Assembly: GCA_030144725.1 (NCBI GenBank)
Contig: JASKMD010000006.1
Coordinates: 10,240,806-10,304,805 of the forward strand
Direction: 5' to 3'
Source: Haematococcus lacustris
Taxonomy: Eukaryota; Chlorophyta; Chlorophyceae; Chlamydomonadales; Haematococcaceae
DNA length: 64,000 nt
The notes below the pieces were generated by a model. It made no database searches. It had not been told where the DNA came from and saw nothing but the letters and a program-made list of their open reading frames with translations. How positions within the stretch are numbered: position 1 is the first letter of the stretch; each line of letters starts with the position of its first letter. The position numbers were made by a program, and so were the translations under genes. Below are positions 13,001 to 25,100 of the stretch, one piece after another.

Positions 13001-13305
13001 ACCCCCTCAGCAGCAGCAACAGCTGGCAGCGGCAAGCACGTCACGTAAGCGTGAGGCACCTGCAGCTAACAAGTCGAGGGCAGCAAAGCAAGATGAGACA
13101 ACACCACGTACTGCACCTAGCACCTTGTTTAGGCGTAGTAGAGCAGCCGGTAATGCACCAGCGCCAGCAGCAGCTCCAAAAGCTAATAGTGGTATCCAGT
13201 TCTCACGACTGCCGTTGTCGCGTCCACATGCCAAAAGTAAACCATGTTCAGACTGCTGCTGCGCGTTGCAGGTGCCACTCACAACAGTGTGGCGAAGCGT
13301 GCTAG
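10089..13305 (+). pseudogene. hAT-like transposase, split by introns or frameshifts
   Basis: Coding blocks in order: a coiled-coil N-terminus (about 10089-10259, continuing in another frame to 10711); a block about 10742-10876 ending at GTAAGA; a block from 11046 (after CTTTCAG) containing [12 protein letters not shown], the probable first catalytic Asp; a Gly-Ala run from the GGGGCT tract; then [15 protein letters not shown], the probable second Asp block. From about 11730 come [11 protein letters not shown] and [11 protein letters not shown], both typical of hAT transposases, and from about 12319 to 13305 a C-terminal part with Gln runs. Frame changes near 10260, 11690-11730 and 12265-12318 can be read as short introns (40-54 bases) or as damage; I cannot decide. 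No clear C-terminal hAT dimerisation motif was seen. Probably inactive or of uncertain activity. Confidence 0.65.
11190..11523 (+). repeat. (GGGGCT)n, about 50 copies, in the transposase
   Basis: A hexanucleotide array with a long pure stretch at about 11287-11487 and GGGGCC variants near 11262-11290. It lies in frame inside the transposase block and would encode about 100 residues of alternating Gly and Ala. The reverse strand gives Pro-Ala or Pro-Ser runs, which are shadows. Confidence 0.95.
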
Positions 13306-13529
13306 AGCGGCGCGCCACGCATGTGGCGAAATCGCATGAATTCAAATGTCGATCTTTGGGCAGGCACTGAGCACCGCTAAGAGCGATATAGTTTATGCTG
13401 CGTCTGCCATCTCGTAGCTATGACTCTGTTCTGTTCAAAGCACTGTTTACATATATTTTTGACTGAGTGGCTGCGGAGATACGGGCTTCCTATCACAGGG
13501 GGGTGGTTCTCAAAAGTTGGGAACGCCTG

Positions 13530-13912
13530 ACCGCCGGTGCACCTCTACACGTCCATTTGAGTGAGTATTTGACACCAAACCATGACAGGGAGGAGCAGGA
13601 GAAGTAATCAAGCAACTGCGCAGGTAATGCAGAGACAGCCACCCAGGCTAGGCCTGCCTGCAGCAGTTGACATGGGGAAGGAGCGCACGGCAGCCCTGAC
13701 CCAGCACTGGACTCTTCTCCCGCCATACCCACAGCACCCATAGATGGGAAGGTATGTGGAACTGCCGCTAGCTAAGCTGTTGCTGGTCCTCGCAACCTTG
13801 ACGCTAGCTGTGACACTGACAGGCTGAATGTTTCATCCCTCACTTTCCCCCCGATCTCCCGCGGCCCCAATCGCCCTTCGCTCCCACTGCACAAACGCCA
13901 CGTTCAAGCGGG
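13530..13912. other. Intergenic, upstream of the CAAD-domain gene
   Basis: Nothing recognisable as coding was found. This stretch is presumably the promoter and 5' UTR of the gene starting at 13913. No clear TATA box or other named element could be assigned. Confidence 0.4.
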
Positions 13913-15402
13913 ATGAGTGCCATCGTCCAGCAGCGCAGCGGAATGCTGGTGTCCGGGCTGCGGGCTCCGGCACACACGTCAGTGCCCCGCTGCAGCCGAG
14001 CGCGCAAAACTACTGTGCGGATGCTGGCGTTCCGAGAGGGGCGCGAGTCTGAAGGAGGTCGCGAGCAGGCCCCATTGGCTGGGTACTCACAGCCCGACCT
14101 GGGCACAACGTATGGCGCAAGCACATTTGGAGGGGCGTACGCGGTCGACCTCTGGCAGGACGTCAAGGTGTGGGGAGTCCACGCGGTTGAGACCGACTAT
14201 TTGCGGGACCCAGAGAATGCAGTCCGCAACGCGCATGGTCCCTCACGATCTGCTGCTGCTGTACGGAAGCCTGACCTGCCATGGCTACAGCATCAGCGGC
14301 AGCAGCGGGGACGTCAGCGCCAACACTGGGCTCAGAACCAGATTGAAGTCAGGCGTGCCGCCCCCTGCTCACCTGCCTGCATCATCGCAGGCGCGCTGGA
14401 AGGGCGTGGCTCACAAACGCAGCTGGCTGGTGGGCGCAGCTGGCGTGGTGCTGGCCGCCTGGCTTGGCAACACTGTGCTGGGCCGCGTGGATAACCTGCC
14501 CCTGCTGCCCAACCTGCTGCTGTTCATTGGCCTGCTACAGTCAGGGCAGTTTTTCTGGAGGTGAGCCAGGGGCTGCTTATGTGTGTTGTCTTGCTTGTCC
14601 ACCTGTGGCTGCTCCATGCGCAGCTCAGGAATGCGGCACCGGCTCCGCACCTCGCTGCACAGTGGCACCTGTCCAGCCCCACCATCCTGGCCCTAGCACA
14701 CGGCAGCTCACCTCCCTTTCTCTAGTGGCAAGGGGCCAGCACACCAGTGCCAGGCTGCCTGGGCAGTAGTAGTGGCAGCAGCCGCCACTTGACTCTGGTG
14801 GAGGGACCGGGTGGGTTCAGGTACCGGGCTAGGGGGCAGTGTGGCCTTGAAGGCTGTGGGCCAGGGCTGGCGTCCCTCCTGTGTACCACTCTCTCTCAAC
14901 CAACCTGCATAGGCCCAACCGCCTTGTGGGGCAGAGGCAGCCAGGCCTCGCCACTGCCCCACCTCAGCACTGGCGCCACGCCACTCCCTGCCGTAGCGCT
15001 GTGTGAAGTGCCTTAGCCTTGGAGCCCTGGTCCCCTCGCCTGCTCTCCTGACCTGCTGCGTGTGCCCGCTGCTGCCTGGGCCGCAGCTATGTACTGTTTG
15101 GCAAAGGGCGGGCGGAGCTGCGCCGCAAGCTGGCTTCTGCTGCTGAGCAGTTCCGGGATGCTGTGGAGGGGCAGGACGCAGCCCCGTCCCAGTTTGTGGT
15201 GGGAGGCGATGGAGATGCGGGGCTGAGTGGAGGAAACCCTCTCACACTAGATCACAGCAGCAGCGGCAGCAGCAGTGAGGCCACCAGCACAATACTCAGC
15301 GGTGATGCGGGAGGGGCAAGCCAGCCTAGCGCCGCGCAGCTCATGGACATGACCCCACTGCCGCCATACCCCGGTGTGCCTGACATCAAGCGATCAGCCT
15401 AG
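13913..15402 (+). CDS. Plastid CAAD/CURT1-like thylakoid membrane protein
   Basis: Exon 1 starts at ATG 13913. Its Ser/Arg/Ala-rich start (MSAIVQQRSGMLVSGLRAP) looks like a chloroplast transit peptide. It probably ends at 14260 before GTACGG, in phase 0. Exon 2 is 14391-14560 and exon 3 is 15087-15402; they join in frame through AG/C, giving FFWRSYVLFGKGRAELRRKL. The region from RWKGVAHKRSW to that motif has two hydrophobic helices around DNLPLLPN, as in the CAAD domain of CURT1 proteins, which curve thylakoid membranes, and of cyanobacterial aminoacyl-tRNA synthetases. The tail of about 80 residues is Ser/Gly-rich and ends PPYPGVPDIKRSA. The domain is convincing; the role in thylakoid curvature is inferred from the family. 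The exon 1 donor is the weakest point. Confidence 0.75.
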
Positions 15403-16140
15403 GTGGTCGCAGGCATTAGACAGCAGCCTACCTCCTCATGAGGCACCAGCCTCCCCACAGAACAACTCTGTGGACCTTGAAGCCCATGACCAGGCGTGGT
15501 CACGCTTTGCCGTGCCACTTGCCAAATTGGGCATACACGAGGGTTGTGGGTGGCTGCACAGGTCAGGCCAGCTCTGGACATGGCCTGGGGGGTGAGGTCT
15601 GGCCCACAGAGGGCTGGTGGGGTGGGTGGCTGCAAGCAGCCTATCGTGTGGCTTGACTCGTACAGCTCTGTGGTTTAGTTTGATACTGGACAGTTGAGGC
15701 ACTTTGGAGATGATAATTAGTCTAGGAAGGCATCAGAGGGGAAGAACATGTGCATGGCGAGTTCCAAGTGCAAGTTGACGAGCTTTATGTCCGAGTGAGC
15801 TTTTGAAGGGTTGACCCAGCCAGAGTGAGGTGCAAGCTCAGCGGGACCCCCCGACGCCCTTATTAATGCAGGTCACCGGGTCCTACCTAGGCTAGCTCAA
15901 ACCAAGGTTCACCGTAAGGCACCCAGCGGCGGAGATTTGAGCAGAGGGCGTAAGCCATATATGCATAGGAGTTCGTGGCATGGTTGGCACATGCAAGTCC
16001 GACAGCTGCCCCGACACTTGTGCCAAAGCGCTTAGGCCGCTGGCGGTGGCGCAATACATATCCGCGGTAGCGAGCGGTGTTCGTGTGGGAACCTTGCGCG
16101 CCCACTCATGGCTGCGACACCTTCTCATCGCCCCTCCTCA
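15403..16140. other. Intergenic between convergent genes
   Basis: 3' flanks of the CAAD gene (plus) and the pTAC3-like gene (minus) meet here. I see no further coding exon, no repeat of note and no TGTAA poly(A) signal that I could assign. The stretch 15650-15880 is relatively AT-rich, as expected of a 3' UTR. Confidence 0.45.
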
Positions 16141-19100
16141 TCACTCTTCCTCATCCTCCTCGTCCCTCTCCGCCACCGCTGTGGCACCTCTTCTCCGTCG
16201 CATCGACAACGTCTGGGTGAATGGTCGCTTGGAGCGTGGCTTCCAGCCGGCAGGTTTCCTCGGCATGTGCCGCTTCCACCAGGTGCTCCAGTCTGAGTTG
16301 AGCCAGCTCTCCTCCTTTACCCGGTACATCATGTACTCGAAGGGGTCGTCTGTCTCCGCCGCCTCGTGCAGCCACTCCCACACCTGGCTGTCTCTGCCTT
16401 CCAGGAACTGCGTCACGGCAGCAGCACAGCCCACAACACGACCAGGGGGCTGAACAACAAATAGCAATAGAAACTAGGCTGGACAGGCAGTGGGGGCAAT
16501 GAGAGTGAAGGGCGGGCAGTGCTGGAACTGTAGCATGCAAGACCATGGCTGAGCTCACCACCACCACCACCACCACCACCTCGTCTCACACCCTGCTGCT
16601 GTTGATGCTGTCACCCCAGCTGGCGTGGCAGCCAGCCTCAACACCTCCCACTGCCTGTAGGGTGTCCCTGCACCGCCTCGCAACCTAGCCCGACCTGGAG
16701 CTGATGACTCCAAACCCCTACCTCGCCCGCCCACCCCACCCCGACCCGGACTCACGTCATCCAGGGACGGCAGCGCTGCGTTCTCCGCATGCATCTGCCT
16801 GGCTGCCCTGGCCATGTCCTCCTCGCTCAGGCCAAAGCGCTCGCCCATCTCCTCGACTGCCTCCTGCACGCTGTCCTGCTCAGTCTCGTGCAATGCCGCA
16901 GACACCCTGCAGGGCAGGCGGAGCGCCAGGGGGGCGGCAGGAGGCTGGCCGGGGGTCATGCGTTGGGTTACAGTCAGGGTCAGGGTCCAGGTGAAGGTGC
17001 TGGAAGGATGCTTGCAGTCAGGCGGTCAGCGTAGCCAGGCAGCCCTTTTCCATCCCCCTGACCACTGTGGACCCACCGCTCTGGGTCATTGTACTCCGCC
17101 TCCAGCTGGGCCGCAAACACCTCTGGCTGCAGCTCGGGGCAGGCCTCCAGGAAGCGGCGATACGTCTCGTCCAGCGCCTTGCCGCCGTCTGCCTCGTCCG
17201 CCGCCCCGACCTGGTCAACCTTCTCTTGCAGCTCGGCCCAAGCAGCTGAGAGCTCTGCCTCCTGCTCGGCTGTCAGCGGCGCCAACTCCTCTTCCTCTTC
17301 CTCCCCCACCTCCTTCTGCTCCCAGCCCTCCTCCTCTCCCTGCTCATCTTCCTCCCCCATGCCCTCTTCCTCCCCCATGCCCTCCTCCTCTCCCTGCTCA
17401 TCTTCCTCCCCCATGCCCACTTCCTCCCCCATGCCCTCCTCCTCTCCCTGCTCATCTTCCTCCCCCATGCCCTCTTCCTCCCCCATGCCCTCCTCCTCTC
17501 CCTGCTCATCTTCCTCCCCCATGCCCTCCTCCTCATCAAACGCCTCTTCTCCTCCCTCCTGTTCAGTGTCCTGCCCCTGCTCCTGTGCTGCCTCCCCCTC
17601 CTCCCCAGCCTCCTGGATGTGACCCTCCCCCTGAGTGGTCTCAGTGGAAGCAGGGCCAGCCAGGGCCCTAGTGTTGGCCAGCCTCATGTCGAGCTCACGC
17701 TGCTGCAGCTGCTTCTGGGCAACAAGCACGGGCCCAATGGGGTGCGACATCACCGCGGCCTCAAACGCCGCTAGCTCCTGCACCACAGGCAAGGGGAGAG
17801 GGGAAGAGGGAGGCAGTCAGGCAGGCGTGCCCACCCCTCCACTGGACCAGGCAAGCCTACACAGACCTGCAAGGTCAGCGCTGGCGAAGAAAACTCAACT
17901 CAGGTGTAGCTGTAGACAGCAATGACCCCAACCACCGCTCACCATACCCCTCGTGGCAGCAATCCTTGGCTTCCGCCACATCACCCACAACACAGCCATA
18001 TCCCCCCTTACCACCCCACATAGTACCCTACCCTTCCAGTAACCACCCCAACCGCACGACAAGCTGCCTGCACACCTCCACCCCCAACCCCAGCCCTCGC
18101 CCCAGACCCCACCCCCAGGCCTGCACCCCGCCTGCCTGCCCAGCCAGCCAGCGGCACCTGCTGGACCTCCTGGCTGCGCCCCGTGTCCACCCCGCGTGCC
18201 TCCGCCGCCTCCACCTCCTGCTGCGAGACCAGCCCGGCCTCCAGCAGCGTGTCAGTCAGGGCCCAGGTGCTGGTAGTCACCACCTGCTGCCCGCGCTCCT
18301 CAGCCTGCGAGGAGGCAGAGGCCCAGGGGGGGGAGGGGGGGGGACAGCCGGGGGGAGGCAGGGGTCACTTCAGAGGCAGGGCCAGGGGGAGGCAGGGCCC
18401 GGGGCCCAGGTCAGGGTCAGGGTCACCCTGCTGCTTCTCACATCCTTAGCCAGTCAACCTCCTGCGCCCATGGCCCCGGCTTCTGCCTGGCCCCACACAC
18501 CCCAGCATGCTTTGCCTCCGGTCACACCTCGCGCATGCGCCGGTCGATCGCATCCTCCAAAATAAAGATTTCTTCCGGCGTCATGCCGGAGTCCTCTGCC
18601 GCTGCGCGCAACTCCGCTGCCGCCTCGTCGAGCACCAGCTCCTCCAAGACCTCCTCCTTCTCCTCCGGCGTGGGCACCTTATCGCGCAGCCTCATCTGGT
18701 ACCGGATGTACTCCTCAGCAGCCTCCGCAGAGCCCTCCTCGTCTTTTGATATGGGGATGCCGCTCGCCCGCGCGATCTCCAGCAGCTGACCCGCCCGCGC
18801 CTCCACCTCCACGTCCATCTCCTCCTCTGTCAGGGGCCGCAGGAAGCGCTCCGCCTGCTCGGTGGCTGCCTGCGCAATCGCCTCGCCCCGAGCTGCGAGG
18901 GCGCTGGTGCGCTCCATCACCAGGTCCTCCATCACGTACTTCACCACCTCGTCCTCCTCGTCAGAGTCCAGCGCGCTGCCCTTGTCGGCCGTCACCTGCT
19001 CGATCGCGTCGGCGACAGCATCCAAGACCTCGTTATCAGTCGGCATAGTCGCGCTGGGTAAGACGCCGGCCTCGCGCATGGTCCTCAGCGCGTTGTACTC

Positions 19101-22100
19101 CACCTGCGCCCGCTCCTGCACGTCCAGCTCCTCGCCGATCAGGAAGCCAGCCGCAGGCAGGCGCTGCAGCACGCGCTGCACTGACTCCGGCTCCAGCGGC
19201 GACACGTCCGACAGTACGGGGTGTGGCACACTGCCGCCCAGCTCCTCGCTCTCCTCCGCACTGAGCCCCGTGAGGTCCAGCGGCAGCAGGCGCGCCATGA
19301 GGTCTGACCCCAGGTCAGCCAGGGTGGGGCCGTGCACCTCAAAGATACGGTCGTCGTCGTCGTCATCATCGTCATCGTGGTCGACAGCTCCTTCGCCATC
19401 TGCAGCCAGGCCGAGTCAGATCAAGGGGGAAGGAGAGGAGGGGGCGGTCCCAGACCACGAGCAGCTGGGGTTGACCGCCATCCGCCGCGCCAGGCCTAAG
19501 ATGACACTGGCCTGAACCCAACCGGCTCTGCCTCCCAACATCATGTCGCAGGCCAGGCAACTGCTGCACCCCCTTACCTTCTGCTCCGTCCTGCTGCTGC
19601 CCTTCTTCCAGGCTCTGCTGCTGCAGTGCCAGTGCAGCAGCCCCGTACTCCTCCTCCTCCTCGTCCTCCTCCTCGTCGTCCTCTGCCACTATCAGCTCTG
19701 CATTGCGGATCTTGTCCGCTGCATCAGCTGCCTCAGCCCCATCATCCTCGTCTGTGTCAAGCAGCTGGGCGGTCTGCTGGTCCTCCACCAGGTCCTGCAG
19801 CCCAGCAGCAGCAGCAACAGCAGCAGTGGGAGCAACTGGCGCGGCTGAGGCACGACACAGCACAGCAACAGCAGCAGATCTTCATAGGCAGCCATGGCAG
19901 CAGCAGACCCCCTCCCCCCCTACCCAGGACCAGCCTCCCTCCCCCTAATGCACTGTGGCCCTCCCCACCAGGGGTCACCTCACCTCCAGCTCGCCCTTTG
20001 CAGTCTCGCGGTGCCGAGGCCGCCCCCCCAGCGCCTTGTCCAGCGCCTTGATCAGCCCAGGCTCCACCTTGCAGCATGAGGGGCAGGCGGGGCAGCAGCT
20101 GGCGGCCTCACCCGGCAGGGGGCCCGACAAGCTCTGGTGGCCAGCCGCAGCCACAGCCCTAGACAGCACTGCCCTAGACAGCAGAGGGAGGGCGGCACAG
20201 GCCTGGTGGCAGTGCCAGTGGGCCAGGTCAAGGTTGAGTCAGGGGGCAGTCAGGGCTGAGTGAGAGAGTGAGAGTGAGATTTAGAAAGGGAGTGGTGGGA
20301 ATGAGAGAGAGGGTGGCAGTGATGGGCTCACCTCTAGGCCGGCGTCCTCTGCCCGTTCCAGGATGATGTCAGCGCTGGCGGTGCGCAGGAGACCCAGACA
20401 CACCCCCGCAAGGCGGCCAAACATGGCGGCCACTGAGGAGGGGGGGTAGTTCTCAGCCAGCAGCTGGGGCAGCCTGAGGGGGTGAGGGGTGGGGTGCAGG
20501 AGGGGCAGGGCAGGGCATGGATCACACGCCACAAGAGAGGGGTTAGGGCGCGGTGACATGCTGCTGGGTGCCGGGCAGGGGTAAGGCGGGGGCGCAGCCA
20601 GCCCCCCCACAGCTTAGTATGGCCTGGCTCTAACCTGCAGGGTCAGGGCCCCCCGCCCCCCGCCCCCCACCCCCTACCCCGCCGCACTCCTACCCCTTGC
20701 TAGGCCCTCTTCCCCTGGCCCTGGCCCTGGCCCTGGCCTGGTGCCCCTGCCCACCTGTCACTGAGCTCCAGCGCCACGTCGGGGTTGTTGTCCGCCACGC
20801 AGCCGTCCACTAGCGCCTCGTAGTCCGCAGCGGTGGCCTTGCCGCCAAGCATCTCAAAGCAGCGCAGCACCTCGAAGGTCAGGGACATGCCTGAGGGGGG
20901 AGGGCAGTGCCGGGCAGCAGCTCAGACAGGGGGGTCATGAGGGGAACCGGGGTCAGTGGAGGGGAGGGGGTGGGGGGCCACGAGGGGGGGAGGAGGAGGC
21001 TGGAGGCTGGAAGGCCCGCCTGACAGCAGCAGGGGCCAGTGCCTGGCATCAGGGGCAGGGTGCACTGCAGCGCAGCGGGGGGCAGCAGGCTGGGTCACAC
21101 AGGGGAAGGGTGAGGGTGGGGGAGGCAGCGGGGGGCACTGGGAGGAGCGGGGCTGTGCTTGATGTAGGCAGTGCCAGGCAGCTTCTGCCTGTGCAGCCTC
21201 TGCCCTGCTCACAGCCCTGCCTGCCTGCCCTGACCTGCTCCTCACTCAGTCTGCTGCGGGGCCGCACCTGCTGTCCTGTTCTGCAGCCGGCTCTCAATGA
21301 AGTCAAGTGTGACCTCAAAGTTTTCGCTCTCCGTCATGGCCAGGGGGGAGATTGTGGGGCCGTCCCCGTCGCCACTGTCACCGTAGACGGTGTCGTCACT
21401 GCGCAGGATGTCCCCCACTCCCTGCCAGCAGCAGGGGGGGGAGGCAGGCAGGCAGGCAGGGCTCAATGGTGGGAGGGCACCCCCTCCCCTCCTGCCTCTC
21501 ACGCACGCTCTCCCCACCGCCTTACTGATCTCCTCCCCTCCTCCTCCCTCCCCTCCTCCTCCCTCCCCTCCTCCTCCCTCCCCTCCTCCTCCCTCCCCTC
21601 CCCCCAACCCCCTCCCCCTCCCCTCTGCCCCCCGGACCTCATCCAGGCCGCTCTTCAAGATGTCTTTCAGCTCATCATCGTCAGCCTCCTTGGTGCCCTC
21701 CCCCTCCTCATCCAGCTGGTCGTACGGGTCGGCCCCGCTGCGCTCAACAACCTGCATGTTGCGCTTCACGACCTGCACACAGACACCACCCACAGTGAGG
21801 GTGCCAGAGCAGCACAGCCAGACCACAACCATGTCAGTGCACGACGCATGGCTGCATGGCTGCATGGCTGCATGGCCCTGAGCCAGCGGAGGGGTAGGGC
21901 TGGGCAGTGGGGGGCGGCACACCTCCTGGCGCACGGTTTGGATCTTGACCAGCTTGGCGTCCTTGATCACAAAGATGCGGAACTCCGTCACCCTGCCAGG
22001 TCAGGTCAGGCCAGGCCAGGCCAGGTCAGGGTAAGGCGCAGTCAGGGCCAGGGGCGCAGCTAGAGCCCTTTCATAGAGGAAGGGTCAGAGTGTGATCCCC

Positions 22101-25100
22101 CGCCCCGTCCCGCCCCGCCCCGCCCCGCCCCGCCCCGCCCCGCCCCGCCCCGCCCCGCCCCGCCCCGCCCCGCCCCGCCCTCACTGCATCTTGCCCTTCT
22201 TGCCGCCTTTCTTGCCGCTGGCATCAGCGCTGATACCCATCTGCAGGGCAACAGGGGCACGGCAGCAGGCAGGGGGCGGGAGTCTGCTGACCCTGACCGG
22301 GGGCCTCAGGGGGTGTGCTGGTGCTGGGGCAGGGGGGGCAGCAGAAGACCTGGCAGCTGACGAGAGTGCCAGGGGGAGGGGCGGAGGGCCAGCAGGGCGC
22401 TGTGGGAGCAGGGGGGCCAGAGGGGCGGGCCTGACTGCCTGAGGGTAAAGGGAAGTGGGAGGGGGGAGGGGGAGGGGCAGCAGGGGGAGGGGGAGGGGCT
22501 GCAGAGGGAGGAGGGGGGGAGGGGAGGGGAGGGGAGGTCCCGGGGTGCAGCCGTGCAAGGGGCCCCACCTTGCGCTCCAGCACCTCGGCCTCCGCCTTGC
22601 GCTGCTTCTCCAGGTGCGCCTGCACCTCCTTGATCGCCCGGGGCAGCGCATCACGGCGGCTCTGCAGCCACCCCCATGCAGCACAGCCTTCCACGCAGGC
22701 AGACAGTGGTGGCAGCAGCACTGCAGCTGCAGCGCCAGAGGCAGGCAGTGTGGGGTGGGCTGGACCAGGGGTGAGGCAGACGTGAGCAGCCCGGGCTGCA
22801 GCTCACCTTGATGAGCTTGGACAGGGCGGTGCGCTTCATGGAGGGGTCCACCTGCAATGGGGGGGGGAGGGGGGGAGGGCTGGGGGGGGACAGTCTGCCT
22901 GGCACTGCTGCCTCTGCACCGCCCCAACCCAGCTGAGTGGCAGCGAGTCGAGGTGAGCCAGGTCCAGACCAACACACCCTGGCCTTGAAGCCTCACAGCC
23001 TGCTGCTGCCACATGGGGGTCCTGGCCCTGGCCCTGACCCTGGCCCTGGCCCGACCTCGAGGCCGTTGACGCGGGCCTCAGTGCGCAGCTCCTCCAGAGA
23101 CATGCGTGCCGGCTTGGCCCACACGCCGCTGCCGTCCTCCGCCACCACGCAGCGCCCCTGGACGCTGAGCCGCACCCCGTCATGGTCCTGCAGCCACAAG
23201 GGGTGTGGGGGGCTGCCTGGCCCCTGCCCTACAACCCTCAGGACTACAGCCCTGGTGAGCAGGTGGACATTGGCAGCAGAGGACACGAGGCGGGTCATGG
23301 TGGAGGTGTGCACGCCTCTATGTGCACAGCACCAGCAGCAGCAGCAGCGGCTGGACATGACGGCAGCGGCAGCGGCAGGAAGCTGGACATGTGTGTTGCT
23401 AGCTTTCACGCTCAAGCTGCTGATGGGCCGCATGCAGTCTGCATGCAGCTGCAGGAGGGGGGCTGTTGCAGGCCGTGGTTCCGTCACAGCTCTGCGCTAC
23501 TCATGTGGTCCTCAGGACACCGCACCTCATACACATCAGTCTGGTCAGGGCTCACCCCCCAAGCTGTGCCCTGCTCTGTCAGCCAGTCCCAAAGAGTCCT
23601 CCTCCCCTTCCCCCCTCCTCCCCTTCCCCCCCCCCCCCCCCCCCTCCCCCCTGCCCCCCCTCCCCCCCTTCTCCCCTTCCCCCGGACCTCACCTCAACAT
23701 CCAGCGCCTGCCTCAGCACGTCCCTGAGCCCCGCCATTCCCTGGCCCCCCCCCGCCCGCCCCCCCCTCCCCGTCATCAGGGTGCGCCCGCATGTGGTCAT
23801 AGTGCGCAGGCAGCCAGCTGGTGACCAGTGTGGCGCCGCCTGCGCCCTCCAGGGGGGCCCGGGCCAGCTTGGGCAGCGCCTGGTTGAAGCCCAGCATGCG
23901 CTTCAACACGTTCAGCATGTCAGCGGGCCGGTCCTGATCAGCCAGCATGACTGCCATGGGCAGGGGGGAGGGGGAGGGGGGAGGGGGCAGGGGGTGAGGG
24001 GGAGGGAGTGAGGGGGATGGGGGGGGGGGGCAGGGGGCAGGGGCAGAGGGGGTTGAAGAGCGCTGATCATGGGGGCGGGTGTTTGTGTGAAGGCGGAGAG
24101 GTGGGTCAAGCTAGGGTGGGGGTACAGGCCCTAAGCAGCGCTACAGGGTCAGCGAGGTCGGGGCTGAGGGAGCAGGATGCAGCCAGGCTCAAGGGTGGGG
24201 GGGGTGGGAGGGGGTCACGGCCAAGGGGGGCCAAGGGGGTCAAGGGGGTCAGAGGCCCTGTGCAGCTTTGCAGTGTTGACAAGGTCGTGGCTGAAGGAGG
24301 GGGGGCAGCAGCAGGCAGGGTGGGGCAGGCAGTGAGAGCCAGCGCCACGCCAGCAGCACCGGGGGGGGCAGGGGGAGTGGGGTGGGGCGGCTCACTCAGT
24401 AGCTGGCCCAGCTTGCGCTTTGACAGCTGGCGGGTGGTCCCGTTGGCTGCAATGAGAGACTGCAGTCAGCAGCACCAGGCCAAAGGGCCAGAGGGCAGGG
24501 CCAAGCGGGTCAGCAGGGGGCAAGCACGCAGCACAGCACAGCAAAGCACACGCCCTCCCCCTCCCCCTCCCCTCTTCCCCCTCCCCCTCCCCTCTTCCCC
24601 CTCCCCCTCCCCCTCCCCTCCCCCTCCCCTCTTCCTCTTCCTCTTCCTCTTCCTCCCCCTCCCCCTCCCCCTCCCCCTCCCCCTCCCCCTCCCCCTCCCC
24701 CTCCCCCTCCCCCTCCCCCTCCCCCTCCCCCCTCCCCCTCCCCCCTGACCTGCAGTGCCCCCAGCGCCTCGTCAGCCAGGCCCAGCTTGATGAAGGCCTC
24801 AGCCTGGGCCGCATACGCGCCGGCATTGGGCCGCATCCCGTTCAGCAGCATCTCCTCACGCAGCCGACCAAACTGGTCCGTCAGGCGCTGCGGGTGCAGG
24901 CCAGGGGCAGGGGCAGGGGCAGGGGGGCCAGGGACGGTTGTGGAGGAGCAGATGAGCAGCAGCAGCAGCAGGAGGAGCAGCGGAGTCCCTGCTGCCAGGA
25001 ACATGCAGGCCAGCTGCTGAGGCCATCCCAGACATCACCGCCACCAGCTGCTGCACAGTCACGTTGTGCAGGGGCAACTCCACTGGACCAACTCCCCTCT

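Larger units (their letters stand above)
9542..13529 (+). mobile_element. hAT-like DNA transposon
   Basis: The 14-base sequence CAGGCGTTCCCAAC at 9542-9555 recurs as its reverse complement at 13516-13529, giving terminal inverted repeats of the CAGnGGTTCCCAAC type known for hAT elements. Between them lies a transposase-like coding region with hAT hallmarks. A 7-base CCGGTGC lies 2 bases outside the left end (9533-9539) and 4 bases outside the right end (13534-13540). It may be a remnant of the target-site duplication, but the exact flanking octamers differ. The element is 3,988 bases long and sits between the DNAAF9-like and CAAD genes. A 24-base direct repeat (AATGAGAAACCATTG...) is near 9645-9692. 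Confidence 0.8.
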
